A stretch of 6,944 nucleotides of DNA from Hyphomicrobiales bacterium (GCA_025362535.1 JANYGE010000060.1:1-6944); one strand, 5' to 3'. Shown: positions 1-6,892, counted from the first letter of the stretch. Notes: a model not told the origin generated them from the letters alone. Made by a program: numbers and translations.

Positions 1-41
1 CGCTCCCATGTAATGCGGGCGAAGCTTTTGTGCAAGGTTTC

Positions 42-2336
42 TTAGTATTTTGAAACTGCAATGCGGCGCAGGATTGCTGCTGGCAGATTGGCAAAATCAT
101 CGGTCCATTTCTCCACACCCGCCATTGGCGTGAGCGGGGCTGTGCCACCAGCCTTATCCAGAGGTTCGAGGGCATTTGGATTTTTGGAAATGACGATGGC
201 AATGGAGTGCATCGCATTGATGTCATTGGCGGTGGGTGGCACGAAATCAATCACGCGGCCCTGCAGTGTTGGATCAATGGCTGCGATATTCGCAGCTACC
301 ACCGGCACCAAATCCATATAGCGGTTGGTGACATGGATCACCAAAACGCCATCATCTTTCACCCGCGACAGATAAAGCTGAATGGCTTCCGTGGTGATGA
401 GGTGAACCGGAATTGAATCCGATGAGAAGGCATCGACCAGCAAATAATCGGCCTTGGATTGCGCTTCATTTTGCAGAGTAATGCGGGCGTCTCCCACAAT
501 CATTTTCATGTCAGGGGCGCAGGTGGATAAGAATGTAAATTGGTTAGGGTCTTGAGCCACTCTGATTACGTCTTGGTCAATCTCATAATAGGCCCAATCT
601 TCGCCTGGTTTTTTGTAACAGGCGAGCGAGCCCGTGCCGAGGCCCACCACTCGGATGATGCCTTGCTTGCCTTCGGCAGCCAAACGATCTTGGGTGCTGA
701 GCAGAGCGCGGGCCATGCCGCCTTGTGGGCTATAATAGGTCAGCGCGTGGGGCTTATCCTTATAGTCTGGTGAGAGCTCGCTCAGGCGCTCGGCACCATG
801 CATGGTGGTGCCGTGAACCAGAAGGCGGAAATCCCCAACCGCAGCCTTATCGGCCACAGTGAGCACACCGAAATAGCTGCGCAGGGCCACGCGTTCATTG
901 GGCTGGCTGGTGAGATTTAAGAAGGTGACCATGAGAGCGGCCAGCACAGCAAGTGCCATGCGCTTGGCTTGCAGCATGAGGACAAAACAGGCCGCAAAAA
1001 AGGCGATCTCAAGGGTTCTTACCGTGAAGAGCAAATGGCTGCCGCCATCTTTGGCTGTGTAAGCGACTGCGATCAGAACAGCTATAAATGCTAAGATTGG
1101 CACTATGGGTTTGCGCAAGACAGCACTGAGTTTTTGATCCGTTAGAAGATCACGGGTTGCGCCCACGCCAATGATGAGCAGCAAGGGATATTCCAGAACT
1201 TTGTTGAACATTAAGGGTGCGAGCAAAGATACAAATAATCCGCCAAGCACGCCACCCAAAGACATGAGCATATAGAATTCAGTCAAGTGGCTTGCCTCTG
1301 GCCGGCTTTCATAAAGCTGGCGATGGCAAATGATGGCGGTGGCGAAAAATGATAATGCGCCAACAATCATCACAGGCACAGCAAAACTGAGCGGCAATGC
1401 AAATTGCACGATGAAAGCGATGGGCAAGCTTGCCAGCTGCACGATACGGGCGAGCCACAATGGCACCAGCGCAGTATCGCGGAAGACCAACACGAAAGTG
1501 AGCAGGAACAGCACCAAGGGCGGCAACCACAGGAAAGGGGCCGATGCAATATCCGTGGTGATATGATTGGTCCAAGCCACCAAAAGTGCCGATGGAATGA
1601 AGGACATAAATATCCACCAGCCGCGATTTTTCCAAGTGATCACGCTTGGGGTTTCGGCGATGGCGACAATTCTGGCTGGGGCGAGAGTGCGCATCATCAT
1701 AAAGCCACTCAGCGCTATGCAGAGGGCGAGCAGGCCAAAGCCTAAGCTCCAATAGAGCGCCTGATTATGCAGACCAAGCAGAGGTTCAACGATGAAGGGA
1801 TAGGCAATCAAAGCGCCCAAGCTGCCGATATTGCTGGCGCTATAGAGAAAATAGGGGTTGGCGGCATCGCGGTGGGTGGTTCTGGCAAACCAGCTTTGCA
1901 ACAAGGGTGCTGTGGCTGACAGGAAGAAAAATGGATAGCCAATGGATTTTGCCATCAGGCCAATGAGCCAGAGGCCCGCTGTTGCTCCACCAGCAGGCAC
2001 AGCTGTGGGTGGAAGATTTACTGGCAAGAAAAACCAGGCCAGTGCCATCAATATTAAATGCAAAATAACGGCGTGAGACGGAGCCAGATATTTCTTCAAC
2101 ACATGGGCATAGCAATAGCCACCGAGCAACACGCCTTGAAAGAAGCACATGGCAATCGCCCAGACGGCTGGGGTTCCGCCCAGTAGTGGCAGTGCCATGC
2201 GGGCAAACATAGGTTGCACGAGGAATAGCAAGCAGGCGCTGAGCAGCATCGTGCTCACATAAATGGGAACGAGGGATGCGCTTTGATCGCGTGATAGCGC
2301 GGATCCTGAAACTAGACTTTGGTTTTTAATCGCCAT
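42..2336 (-). CDS. Membrane-embedded, spermidine-synthase-like fusion protein (fused MFS/spermidine synthase family)
   Basis: This 764-residue protein has two parts. Residues ~22-475 are very hydrophobic, with roughly 13-15 predicted membrane segments by eye. Early family-type motifs are FLVQPMFARMALPLLGGTPA (38-57) and PYFLYSASNIGSLGALIAYP (161-180). Residues ~480-764 form a cytosolic Rossmann methyltransferase-like domain resembling spermidine synthase: RSYFGVLTV (486-494), HGTTMHG (508-514), glycine-rich nucleotide loop VVGLGTGSLACY (563-574), acidic YYEID (583-587), GDAR (615-618), DAFSSDSIPVHL (635-646) and a C-terminal WTDDFANL (744-751). The polyamine-site YHE and DxxDP signatures of true SpeE enzymes are not seen; YYSP and DAFSSD occupy the equivalent places. 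Polyamine synthesis is therefore doubtful and the substrate unknown. The ATG at 2336 is supported by an AGGTGAGGA ribosome site four bases upstream. The family assignment is firm; function is not. Confidence 0.88.
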   Translation of the reverse strand: MAIKNQSLVSGSALSRDQSASLVPIYVSTMLLSACLLFLVQPMFARMALPLLGGTPAVWAIAMCFFQGVLLGGYCYAHVLKKYLAPSHAVILHLILMALAWFFLPVNLPPTAVPAGGATAGLWLIGLMAKSIGYPFFFLSATAPLLQSWFARTTHRDAANPYFLYSASNIGSLGALIAYPFIVEPLLGLHNQALYWSLGFGLLALCIALSGFMMMRTLAPARIVAIAETPSVITWKNRGWWIFMSFIPSALLVAWTNHITTDIASAPFLWLPPLVLFLLTFVLVFRDTALVPLWLARIVQLASLPIAFIVQFALPLSFAVPVMIVGALSFFATAIICHRQLYESRPEASHLTEFYMLMSLGGVLGGLFVSLLAPLMFNKVLEYPLLLIIGVGATRDLLTDQKLSAVLRKPIVPILAFIAVLIAVAYTAKDGGSHLLFTVRTLEIAFFAACFVLMLQAKRMALAVLAALMVTFLNLTSQPNERVALRSYFGVLTVADKAAVGDFRLLVHGTTMHGAERLSELSPDYKDKPHALTYYSPQGGMARALLSTQDRLAAEGKQGIIRVVGLGTGSLACYKKPGEDWAYYEIDQDVIRVAQDPNQFTFLSTCAPDMKMIVGDARITLQNEAQSKADYLLVDAFSSDSIPVHLITTEAIQLYLSRVKDDGVLVIHVTNRYMDLVPVVAANIAAIDPTLQGRVIDFVPPTANDINAMHSIAIVISKNPNALEPLDKAGGTAPLTPMAGVEKWTDDFANLPAAILRRIAVSKY

Positions 2337-2340
2337 GGCA

Positions 2341-2349
2341 TCCTCACCT
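2341..2349 (-). promoter_or_regulatory. Ribosome binding site of the spermidine-synthase-like membrane protein
   Basis: On the minus strand AGGTGAGGA lies four bases before the ATG at 2336. It is a strong anti-Shine-Dalgarno match and fixes the start codon of the 764-residue protein. I could not identify a convincing -35/-10 pair in the 124 bases upstream. Confidence 0.7.
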
Positions 2350-2427
2350 AACCTCGCGATAATTTAAGAGACGAGAGTTGCAGGGGGATTAAGAAAATTT
2401 TTCTGATCGGCAAACAGAGTTAACAAA

Positions 2428-2448
2428 GAATTTGCATTGGCCAAATTC
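2428..2448. repeat. 7-bp perfect inverted repeat with 7-base loop between two minus-strand genes
   Basis: GAATTTG (2428-2434) and CAAATTC (2442-2448) are perfect inverted arms separated by seven bases. The repeat sits just downstream of the BKACE stop codon and about 90 bases upstream of the membrane fusion protein. It could be a weak AT-rich terminator, because the minus strand continues TTTGTT after the stem, or an operator. Neither role is established; a chance occurrence in AT-rich DNA is possible. Confidence 0.3.
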
Positions 2449-2460
2449 AAGGGGCGAGGT

Positions 2461-3390
2461 TCAAAACCCCACCTTGTCGCTGCCTTTGAGGGCCAAGATA
2501 TTTCTGGCTTCATCCGGCGTTGCGATTTCTAATCCGAGCTGTTCAATAATGCCGCGGATTTTTGTCACTTGTTCGGCACTGGATGTGGCAAGTTTACCTT
2601 TGCCAATATAGAGGCTGTCTTCCAAACCGACGCGCAGATTGCCACCCATCAAAGCGGCTTGGGTGCAGAAGCCCATTTGATTTTTACCTGCAGCCAAAAC
2701 TGACCAGCGATAATTATCACCGAACAGCCGATCAGCGGTTTCCTTCATGAACATCAAATTGCGCATCTCAGCGCCGATGCCGCCCAAGATTCCAAAAATC
2801 ATCTGCACGAAGAAAGGTGGCTTGATCACCCCCTTATCAACAAAATGGGCGAGATTATAAAGATGGCCCACATCATAACATTCATGTTCAAAGCGCGTGC
2901 CGTGTGTTTCACCTAGTTCTTTAATGATCCGCGCTATATCTTTGAATGTGTTACGGAATATGAAATCGTCAGTGCCGCGTAAAAAAGGCTCTTCCCAGGC
3001 ATGTTTGAATGTGGGGTAGCGCTCGGCCAGTGGAAATAATGCGAAATTCATGGAGCCCATATTAAGCGAACACATTTCAGGCTTGGCCATGAGGGGGCCG
3101 ACGAGGCGTTGATCAACGCTCATCATTTGGCCGCCCCCGGTGGTGATGTTGATCACCGCATCACAAGCATTTTTGATCCGTGGTAGAAATTGCATGAACA
3201 CAGCAGGGTCTGGGGTGGGCCTGCCGTCGATAGGGTCGCGCGCATGAAGATGCAAAATTGCAGCGCCGGCCTTGGCCGCACCAATGGCATGTTCCGCAAT
3301 TTGATCCGGTGTAATGGGCAGATGCGGCGACATGGTGGGTGTGTGGATGCTGCCGGTGATTGCCGCTGAGATGATAACTTTGCCTGCCAT
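2461..3390 (-). CDS. Beta-keto acid cleavage enzyme (BKACE/DUF849, 3-keto-5-aminohexanoate cleavage family)
   Basis: At 309 residues this is a full-length member of the BKACE (Kce) TIM-barrel family. These zinc enzymes condense a beta-keto acid with acetyl-CoA to give acetoacetate plus a new CoA ester. The N-terminal strand VIISAAITGSIHTP (5-18) is typical. The zinc-binding HLHARDP lies at 47-53 (His47, His49), NITTGGG at 81-87, and RVGLED at 253-258. Arg253, Glu257 and Asp258 have the same spacing as the catalytic Arg, zinc-ligand Glu and Asp described for Kce. Thr83 falls where Kce has a serine. The true substrate is unknown: family members act on 3-keto-5-aminohexanoate, dehydrocarnitine and other beta-keto acids. 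It is divergent from a 3-ketoacid CoA-transferase pair that would consume its acetoacetate product. A short AAGG eight bases before the ATG is a modest ribosome site. Confidence 0.9.
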   Translation of the reverse strand: MAGKVIISAAITGSIHTPTMSPHLPITPDQIAEHAIGAAKAGAAILHLHARDPIDGRPTPDPAVFMQFLPRIKNACDAVINITTGGGQMMSVDQRLVGPLMAKPEMCSLNMGSMNFALFPLAERYPTFKHAWEEPFLRGTDDFIFRNTFKDIARIIKELGETHGTRFEHECYDVGHLYNLAHFVDKGVIKPPFFVQMIFGILGGIGAEMRNLMFMKETADRLFGDNYRWSVLAAGKNQMGFCTQAALMGGNLRVGLEDSLYIGKGKLATSSAEQVTKIRGIIEQLGLEIATPDEARNILALKGSDKVGF

Positions 3391-3421
3391 GCGATTTGCC
3401 TTTTTAAATGTCGTTATTACT

Positions 3422-3449
3422 ATTGCATGGCGTACTGCACCTATGCAAT
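3422..3449. promoter_or_regulatory. Candidate shared operator/promoter region between the divergent BKACE and CoA-transferase genes
   Basis: The 86-base divergent gap contains ATTGCAT (3422-3428) and ATGCAAT (3443-3449), perfect 7-bp inverted arms with a 14-base spacer. Each arm includes a TTGCAT hexamer reading outward across the spacer. Each hexamer could act as a -35 with a 17-base spacer to weak -10-like hexamers: CAATTT on plus at 3446-3451 and CAATAG on minus at 3425-3420. The layout fits a dimeric regulator controlling both transcription units, but no regulator gene is present in the window and the promoter matches are poor. Confidence 0.4.
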
Positions 3450-3460
3450 TTGTCGTTTAG

Positions 3461-3470
3461 AAGGTGAGGA
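3461..3470 (+). promoter_or_regulatory. Ribosome binding site of the CoA-transferase A subunit
   Basis: AAGGTGAGGA ends six bases before the ATG at 3477. It is a strong Shine-Dalgarno match and decides the start of the A subunit. Confidence 0.7.
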
Positions 3471-3476
3471 ACTGGC

Positions 3477-4178
3477 ATGAAAAAAATTTACTCGAATGCG
3501 GCCAAGGCGCTGGAAGGCGTTATGTTTGACGGCATGTTGATTGCCGCCGGAGGCTTTGGCCTGTGTGGCATTCCGGAATTGCTGATTGCGGCGATCAAGG
3601 ACGCAGGCACCAAGAACCTCACAGTGGCTTCAAACAATGCAGGTGTCGATGGTTTCGGCTTGGGCATTTTGCTTGAGTCCAAACAGATCAAAAAAATGAT
3701 GTCGTCTTATGTAGGTGAGAATGCTGAATTTATGCGCCAATATTTGTCTGGCGAATTGCAGCTTGAGTTTAACCCGCAAGGCACATTGGCCGAGCGCATG
3801 CGCGCTGGCGGTGCTGGCATTCCAGGTTTTTATACCAAGACGGGTGTGGGCACGGTGATTGCTGATGGCAAAGAACATAAAGATTTTAACGGCCAGACTT
3901 ATATTTTAGAGCAGGGCATTTTTGCTGATCTTTCGATTGTGAAAGCCTGGAAGGCTGATCCTTCAGGCAATCTGGTGTTCCGCAAGACCGCCCGCAATTT
4001 CAATCCGCCTGCGGCGCAATGCGGCAAGATTTGTATCGCTGAAGTGGAAGAGATTGTGCCGCTGGGCTCGCTCGATCCTGATACCATTCATCTGCCCGGC
4101 ATTTATGTGCACCGCATTGTGCAGGGCAAACACGAAAAGCGCATTGAACAGCGCACCACACGCAAGAGGGCTGCATAA
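3477..4178 (+). CDS. scoA: Succinyl-CoA:3-ketoacid CoA-transferase, subunit A
   Basis: This 233-residue protein is a full-length class I CoA-transferase alpha subunit. With subunit B it moves CoA from succinyl-CoA to acetoacetate, giving acetoacetyl-CoA and succinate in the cytoplasm. Visible family motifs are the glycine-rich [10 protein letters not shown] (25-34), ASNNAG (51-56), [20 protein letters not shown] (98-117) and the following FYTKTGVGT. The NPQGTLAER and GGAGIP signatures are characteristic of ScoA/AtoD/PcaI proteins. The catalytic glutamate is in the partner subunit. The C-terminus is basic. The gene is followed after two bases by subunit B, so the two are cotranscribed. Sequence alone does not exclude 3-oxoadipate or dehydrocarnitine-pathway CoA-transferase subunits, but the neighbouring acetoacetate-forming BKACE favours a 3-ketoacid role. 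Confidence 0.9.
   Translation: MKKIYSNAAKALEGVMFDGMLIAAGGFGLCGIPELLIAAIKDAGTKNLTVASNNAGVDGFGLGILLESKQIKKMMSSYVGENAEFMRQYLSGELQLEFNPQGTLAERMRAGGAGIPGFYTKTGVGTVIADGKEHKDFNGQTYILEQGIFADLSIVKAWKADPSGNLVFRKTARNFNPPAAQCGKICIAEVEEIVPLGSLDPDTIHLPGIYVHRIVQGKHEKRIEQRTTRKRAA
4164..4170 (+). promoter_or_regulatory. Ribosome binding site of the CoA-transferase B subunit, inside the end of subunit A
   Basis: AAGAGGG lies ten bases before the ATG at 4181, within the last codons of the A subunit gene. It supports that ATG as the start and suggests coupled synthesis of the two subunits, which are needed in equal amounts. Confidence 0.5.
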
Positions 4179-4180
4179 TT

Positions 4181-4810
4181 ATGGCATGGGATCGGAATCA
4201 AATGGCCGCGCGCGCAGCACTTGAGTTGCAAGACGGTTGGTATGTGAATTTGGGCATTGGCATTCCCACACTGGTGGCCAATTATATTCCGGCTGGTGTT
4301 GAGGTCACGCTGCAATCTGAAAATGGTATGCTGGGCATGGGTCCCTTTCCGTTTGAGGGCGAAGAAGATGCCGACCTGATCAATGCAGGAAAGCAAACCA
4401 TCACCGAATTGCCGCAGACTGCATTCTTTGATTCAGCGCAGAGCTTCGCCATGATCCGTGGTGGCAAAATCAATATGGCTATTCTCGGCGCTATGGAAGT
4501 TGCAGAAAATGGCGATTTGGCCAATTGGATGATTCCCGGCAAGCTGGTCAAAGGCATGGGTGGCGCCATGGATTTGGTGGCGGGCGTTGGCCGTGTTGTG
4601 GTGGTGATGGATCACACTAACAAAGCTGGCGAAAGCAAGGTTCTGAAAGCCTGCACATTGCCGTTAACTGGCAAGGCCGTGGTGAACCGCATTATCAGCA
4701 ATTTGGGGGTGCTTGATGTGGTTCCGGGTGGTTTGAAAATTGTGGAATGCGCTGAGGGTGTTTCAGTTGCGGAAATTAAGGCCGCCACGGAAGCGACACT
4801 TGTGGGCTAG
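4181..4810 (+). CDS. scoB: Succinyl-CoA:3-ketoacid CoA-transferase, subunit B
   Basis: This 209-residue protein is the beta subunit of the same class I CoA-transferase. [16 protein letters not shown] (22-37) is the usual N-terminal motif. [12 protein letters not shown] (44-55) carries the SENG signature whose glutamate, Glu47 here, forms the covalent CoA thioester intermediate. [17 protein letters not shown] (91-107) and [12 protein letters not shown] (124-135) are also typical. Length is normal and all key motifs are intact. Only two bases separate it from subunit A. Its stop codon lies nine bases from the stop of the convergent phosphoesterase gene, leaving no room for a private terminator between them. 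Confidence 0.92.
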   Translation: MAWDRNQMAARAALELQDGWYVNLGIGIPTLVANYIPAGVEVTLQSENGMLGMGPFPFEGEEDADLINAGKQTITELPQTAFFDSAQSFAMIRGGKINMAILGAMEVAENGDLANWMIPGKLVKGMGGAMDLVAGVGRVVVVMDHTNKAGESKVLKACTLPLTGKAVVNRIISNLGVLDVVPGGLKIVECAEGVSVAEIKAATEATLVG

Positions 4811-4819
4811 AGCTTAAAC

Positions 4820-5641
4820 TCACCAAAATCCAACATCGGCTTGGCTCAATCTTCCGCCAATTCTGATTGGTGAAATTTTGGTGGCTAGGCCAGTTTTATC
4901 ATCGGTCTCCACGGCAACACCGCACACTGTTGCAGGCCCTTCGGCAGGGCGCATGCGTTCAATCGGGAGTTTGCGGAGGAAGCGTTGCAAAGGCTCGGCT
5001 TTGTCCATGCCGATCACTGAATCATAATCGCCGCACATGCCTGCGTCAGTCATATAAGCGGTTCCGTTGGGTAGGATTTGATGATCGGCTGTTGGTGTGT
5101 GGGTGTGGGTGCCGACGACCAGGCTGGCGCGGCCATCGGCGAAATGGCCCATGGCCATTTTTTCGGATGACACTTCAGCATGCATGTCGATGAGAATGGC
5201 ATCGCAGTCGCGGCCCAATCGGCATTGTTCAAGCTCGCGGTTGATGGCGGGGAATGGGTCGTCTAAAACGGGTTCAATCATCACGCGGCCCATGGCATTG
5301 ATCACCAGCACGCGGCCGCCCTTTGCGGTTTCCACCATGGCCGTGCCACGGCCGGGGCAACCCGCAGGCCAATTGAGGGGGCGGATCATTTGGCTTTCGC
5401 GTTCGATAAAAATCAGCGCTTCCCTTTGATCAAAAGAATGATTGCCGAGTGTTACAACATCGGCCCCAGCTTCGCGCAGCCGGTTATAAATGTCTTCGGT
5501 GATGCCAAAACCATGCGCTGCATTCTCACCATTCACCACGACAAGATCAGGCCTATAGCGCTCGCGCATGATGGGGAGTTGTTGATACACGGCATCGCGA
5601 CCAGATTTACCCAGCACATCGCCTAGAAAAATTAATCGCAT
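4820..5641 (-). CDS. ymdB: YmdB-like metallophosphoesterase (TIGR00282 family)
   Basis: At 273 residues this is a full-length calcineurin-like phosphoesterase of the TIGR00282/YmdB family. Bacillus YmdB hydrolyses 2',3'-cyclic nucleotides and affects gene expression and biofilm; the role in proteobacteria is not settled. The dinuclear metal ligands can be matched to family motifs: Asp8 in FLGDVLGKSG (5-14), Glu39 and Asn40 in VVNGENAAHG (35-44), Asn67 and His68 in TLGNHSFD (64-71), His154 in IDMHAE (151-156), and His179 and His181 in GTHTHTPTAD (177-186). The start codon lies inside the end of the cyclo-ligase gene with a 10-base overlap. It is therefore the last gene of the vapB-vapC-cyclo-ligase-ymdB chain and probably translationally coupled. 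No terminator is visible after its stop. Confidence 0.9.
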   Translation of the reverse strand: MRLIFLGDVLGKSGRDAVYQQLPIMRERYRPDLVVVNGENAAHGFGITEDIYNRLREAGADVVTLGNHSFDQREALIFIERESQMIRPLNWPAGCPGRGTAMVETAKGGRVLVINAMGRVMIEPVLDDPFPAINRELEQCRLGRDCDAILIDMHAEVSSEKMAMGHFADGRASLVVGTHTHTPTADHQILPNGTAYMTDAGMCGDYDSVIGMDKAEPLQRFLRKLPIERMRPAEGPATVCGVAVETDDKTGLATKISPIRIGGRLSQADVGFW

Positions 5642-6210
5642 GTAATCACTTCACGTTCTGTCATTATAAAATTTAAAGCTTGGTCATGGCTGCCATGGGG
5701 CACTTCGTCAAGCTCTTGGGCAGAATAGGCAACACCTATAGCGATGACTTTCTTGATGGCTCGAAGCTTTTCCAATGTGCGGTCATAGAAACCGCCGCCA
5801 TAGCCAAGGCGGTAACCCTTGCGGTCAAAGGCCAGCATGGGGATGATCAGAACATCTGGGTCTAATTCAGGGGAGGAGTCTGGCGGGCGAGGGATGCCCC
5901 AGACCCCTGCGATTGTCGGCTCCCCCGGCAACCAACGGCGAAACTGCAAAGGCAGGCCATTGGCGATAACGATGGGCAGGCATGTGGTCCAGCCATCGCC
6001 AGCTAATTTACCAAGCAGGGGCCGCGTGTCGATTTCGGATTGATAGGGAAAGAAGCCTGAGACGATGTGCTTGCCGATTTTGGGGTGGACCGGAAAGGTG
6101 TGGGCAGCCAGAAGCAGAGGGGCCGATTCAAGATTTGCAGCATGGGCTATTTTGCGAATGGCGGTTGCCTCAACGCGCGCCTGCTTTTTTACGTCAACAA
6201 GATCTATCAT
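5632..6210 (-). CDS. fau: 5-formyltetrahydrofolate cyclo-ligase (5,10-methenyltetrahydrofolate synthetase)
   Basis: This 192-residue cytosolic enzyme converts 5-formyltetrahydrofolate to 5,10-methenyltetrahydrofolate using ATP, returning stored folate to one-carbon metabolism. The length is normal for the family. Visible motifs are KKQARVEA near the N-terminus (8-15), FFPYQSEIDTRPL (53-65), WGIPRP (104-109) and the signature FDRKGYRLGYGGGFYDRTL (128-146), which holds the nucleotide/phosphate-binding glycines. The ATG at 6210 overlaps the vapC stop as ATGA, and no good Shine-Dalgarno precedes it, so translation is probably coupled to the toxin gene. It overlaps ymdB by 10 bases. In many proteobacteria this gene follows 6S RNA; here vapBC appears to lie between them. 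No separate promoter for it is obvious, though one inside vapC cannot be excluded. Confidence 0.92.
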   Translation of the reverse strand: MIDLVDVKKQARVEATAIRKIAHAANLESAPLLLAAHTFPVHPKIGKHIVSGFFPYQSEIDTRPLLGKLAGDGWTTCLPIVIANGLPLQFRRWLPGEPTIAGVWGIPRPPDSSPELDPDVLIIPMLAFDRKGYRLGYGGGFYDRTLEKLRAIKKVIAIGVAYSAQELDEVPHGSHDQALNFIMTEREVITCD

Positions 6211-6614
6211 GCGCTTTGCATCCAGTTTTCAACTTTCAGATTTTGAATACGCGAAAATTCGCGAATGTTGTTTGTTACTAAAACCGCATTTTCAGCAATG
6301 GCATGGGCCGCAATCCACATGTCATTGGCGCCGATGGGAAGCCCACGTTGATTGAGGTCATGACGCAATGGGCCATAGAACTCACTGACAGTTATTGGCA
6401 GCGGCCAAACTGGAATATAATTAAAGGCATCATAGACGCGTTCACGCAAGCGCGATGAGCCACGATTGATCACACCAAATTGCAATTCGCCCGCGACGAT
6501 CACGCTCATAAAGATATTGTCTGCACCGACATGATCAATGCGCGCACGAACCATCCCAAATGGGTTTTTGATCAGTTCTGATACAATGTTCGTGTCGAGC
6601 AGGTAGAGGCTCAT
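6207..6614 (-). CDS. vapC: VapC toxin, PIN-domain ribonuclease
   Basis: This 135-residue PIN-domain protein is a type II toxin, expected to cleave tRNA or rRNA when released from VapB. Conserved metal-binding positions are visible: Asp7 in LLDTNIVSEL (5-14), Glu43 in VAGELQFGV (40-48) and Asp98 in GANDMWIAAHA (95-105). The fourth segment reads VLVTNNIREF (111-120), with Asn in place of the aspartate seen in some PIN enzymes; the LVTNN form is common in this VapC subgroup. VENW (128-131) near the end is also typical. The active site looks intact. The start overlaps the vapB stop by four bases (ATGA) with no visible ribosome site, so coupling to the antitoxin is likely. The stop in turn overlaps the start of the folate cyclo-ligase gene. 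Confidence 0.9.
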   Translation of the reverse strand: MSLYLLDTNIVSELIKNPFGMVRARIDHVGADNIFMSVIVAGELQFGVINRGSSRLRERVYDAFNYIPVWPLPITVSEFYGPLRHDLNQRGLPIGANDMWIAAHAIAENAVLVTNNIREFSRIQNLKVENWMQSA

Positions 6615-6856
6615 TTGAAAAGGTCATCGAGCGGATCGGCAGGTAAATCTTCAATCTCAGGAAAAGGCTCGTCAATTGGTTCAAGCGTATCGAGCCATTC
6701 AGTTAATGACATTTTTTTCTTTGGTGTTTCAATAATCAGTTTGTTGCCCACTTTGCGCATAACAGCGTCTTCCCCCGGCAATTCAAATTCACGGGGAATG
6801 CGCACGGCTTGATTGCGGCCGTTGCGGAACAGCTTGACGTTGCGGGTTTCTTCCAT
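6611..6856 (-). CDS. vapB: VapB antitoxin, AbrB/MazE-type swapped-hairpin DNA-binding protein
   Basis: This 81-residue protein is the antitoxin of the VapBC pair. Residues 8-44 match the swapped-hairpin AbrB/SpoVT DNA-binding domain, with KLFRNGRNQAVRIPREFELP (8-27) as the classic VapB signature. The acidic, proline-rich tail (about 50-81, with SLTEWLDTLEP at 50-60) would wrap the toxin and block its active site. VapB-VapC complexes usually repress their own promoter, and an 18-bp palindrome lies 13 bases upstream of the ATG. No Shine-Dalgarno precedes the start. The ATG lies where transcription would begin from the candidate promoter, so the mRNA may be leaderless. Confidence 0.9.
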   Translation of the reverse strand: MEETRNVKLFRNGRNQAVRIPREFELPGEDAVMRKVGNKLIIETPKKKMSLTEWLDTLEPIDEPFPEIEDLPADPLDDLFK

Positions 6857-6862
6857 TGTTTA

Positions 6863-6891
6863 AAGTTGGCATATGCCATGGCATATGTCAA
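6863..6891 (-). promoter_or_regulatory. Candidate vapBC promoter
   Basis: On the minus strand a consensus TTGACA (6891-6886) is followed by a 17-base spacer and CAACTT (6868-6863), a weak -10. Transcription would start near 6856, which is the first base of the vapB ATG. The -35 is convincing; the -10 and the exact start are inferred. Confidence 0.5.
6870..6887. promoter_or_regulatory. Perfect 18-bp palindrome, likely VapBC operator
   Basis: CATATGCCATGGCATATG is its own reverse complement. The symmetry extends to 26 bp (6866-6891) with a single mismatched pair. It fills the spacer between the candidate -35 and -10 of vapBC, where a bound VapBC complex would block RNA polymerase. VapBC systems usually autoregulate through such inverted repeats, so this role is likely, though binding is inferred. 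Confidence 0.7.
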
Positions 6892-6892
6892 G

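Noticed and set aside
1..41. Start of another minus-strand gene at the ATG at 9-7
   Set aside because: Only three codons are visible and no ribosome site precedes it. Nothing else in the 41 bases can be supported.
111..120. Placeholder check for CRISPR, tRNA, insertion sequence or attachment-site structure anywhere in the window
   Set aside because: No direct repeat arrays, tRNA-like cloverleaf, transposase or terminal inverted repeats were seen. No direct repeats or scars were found flanking vapBC within the visible sequence.
1309..1752. 147-codon open frame on the minus strand, with further long plus-strand frames at 61-321, 1330-1566 and 1404-1745
   Set aside because: All lie inside the membrane fusion gene in other frames. 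Their translations show no family motifs and are rich in residues expected from out-of-frame reading.
2446..2472. GGGG/CCCC hairpin spanning the BKACE stop codon as a rho-independent terminator
   Set aside because: The stem is only about four pairs with a bulge and a long loop, and it is not followed by a T-run.
4800..4830. Possible bidirectional terminator between the convergent scoB and ymdB genes
   Set aside because: Only an imperfect 12-base palindrome (GAGCTTAAACTC) is present, with no GC-rich stem and no T-run. The gap is nine bases.
4867..5429. Plus-strand open frames opposite the phosphoesterase gene (108 and 110 codons)
   Set aside because: They are antisense to a gene with intact metal-binding motifs, and no recognisable protein features are seen.
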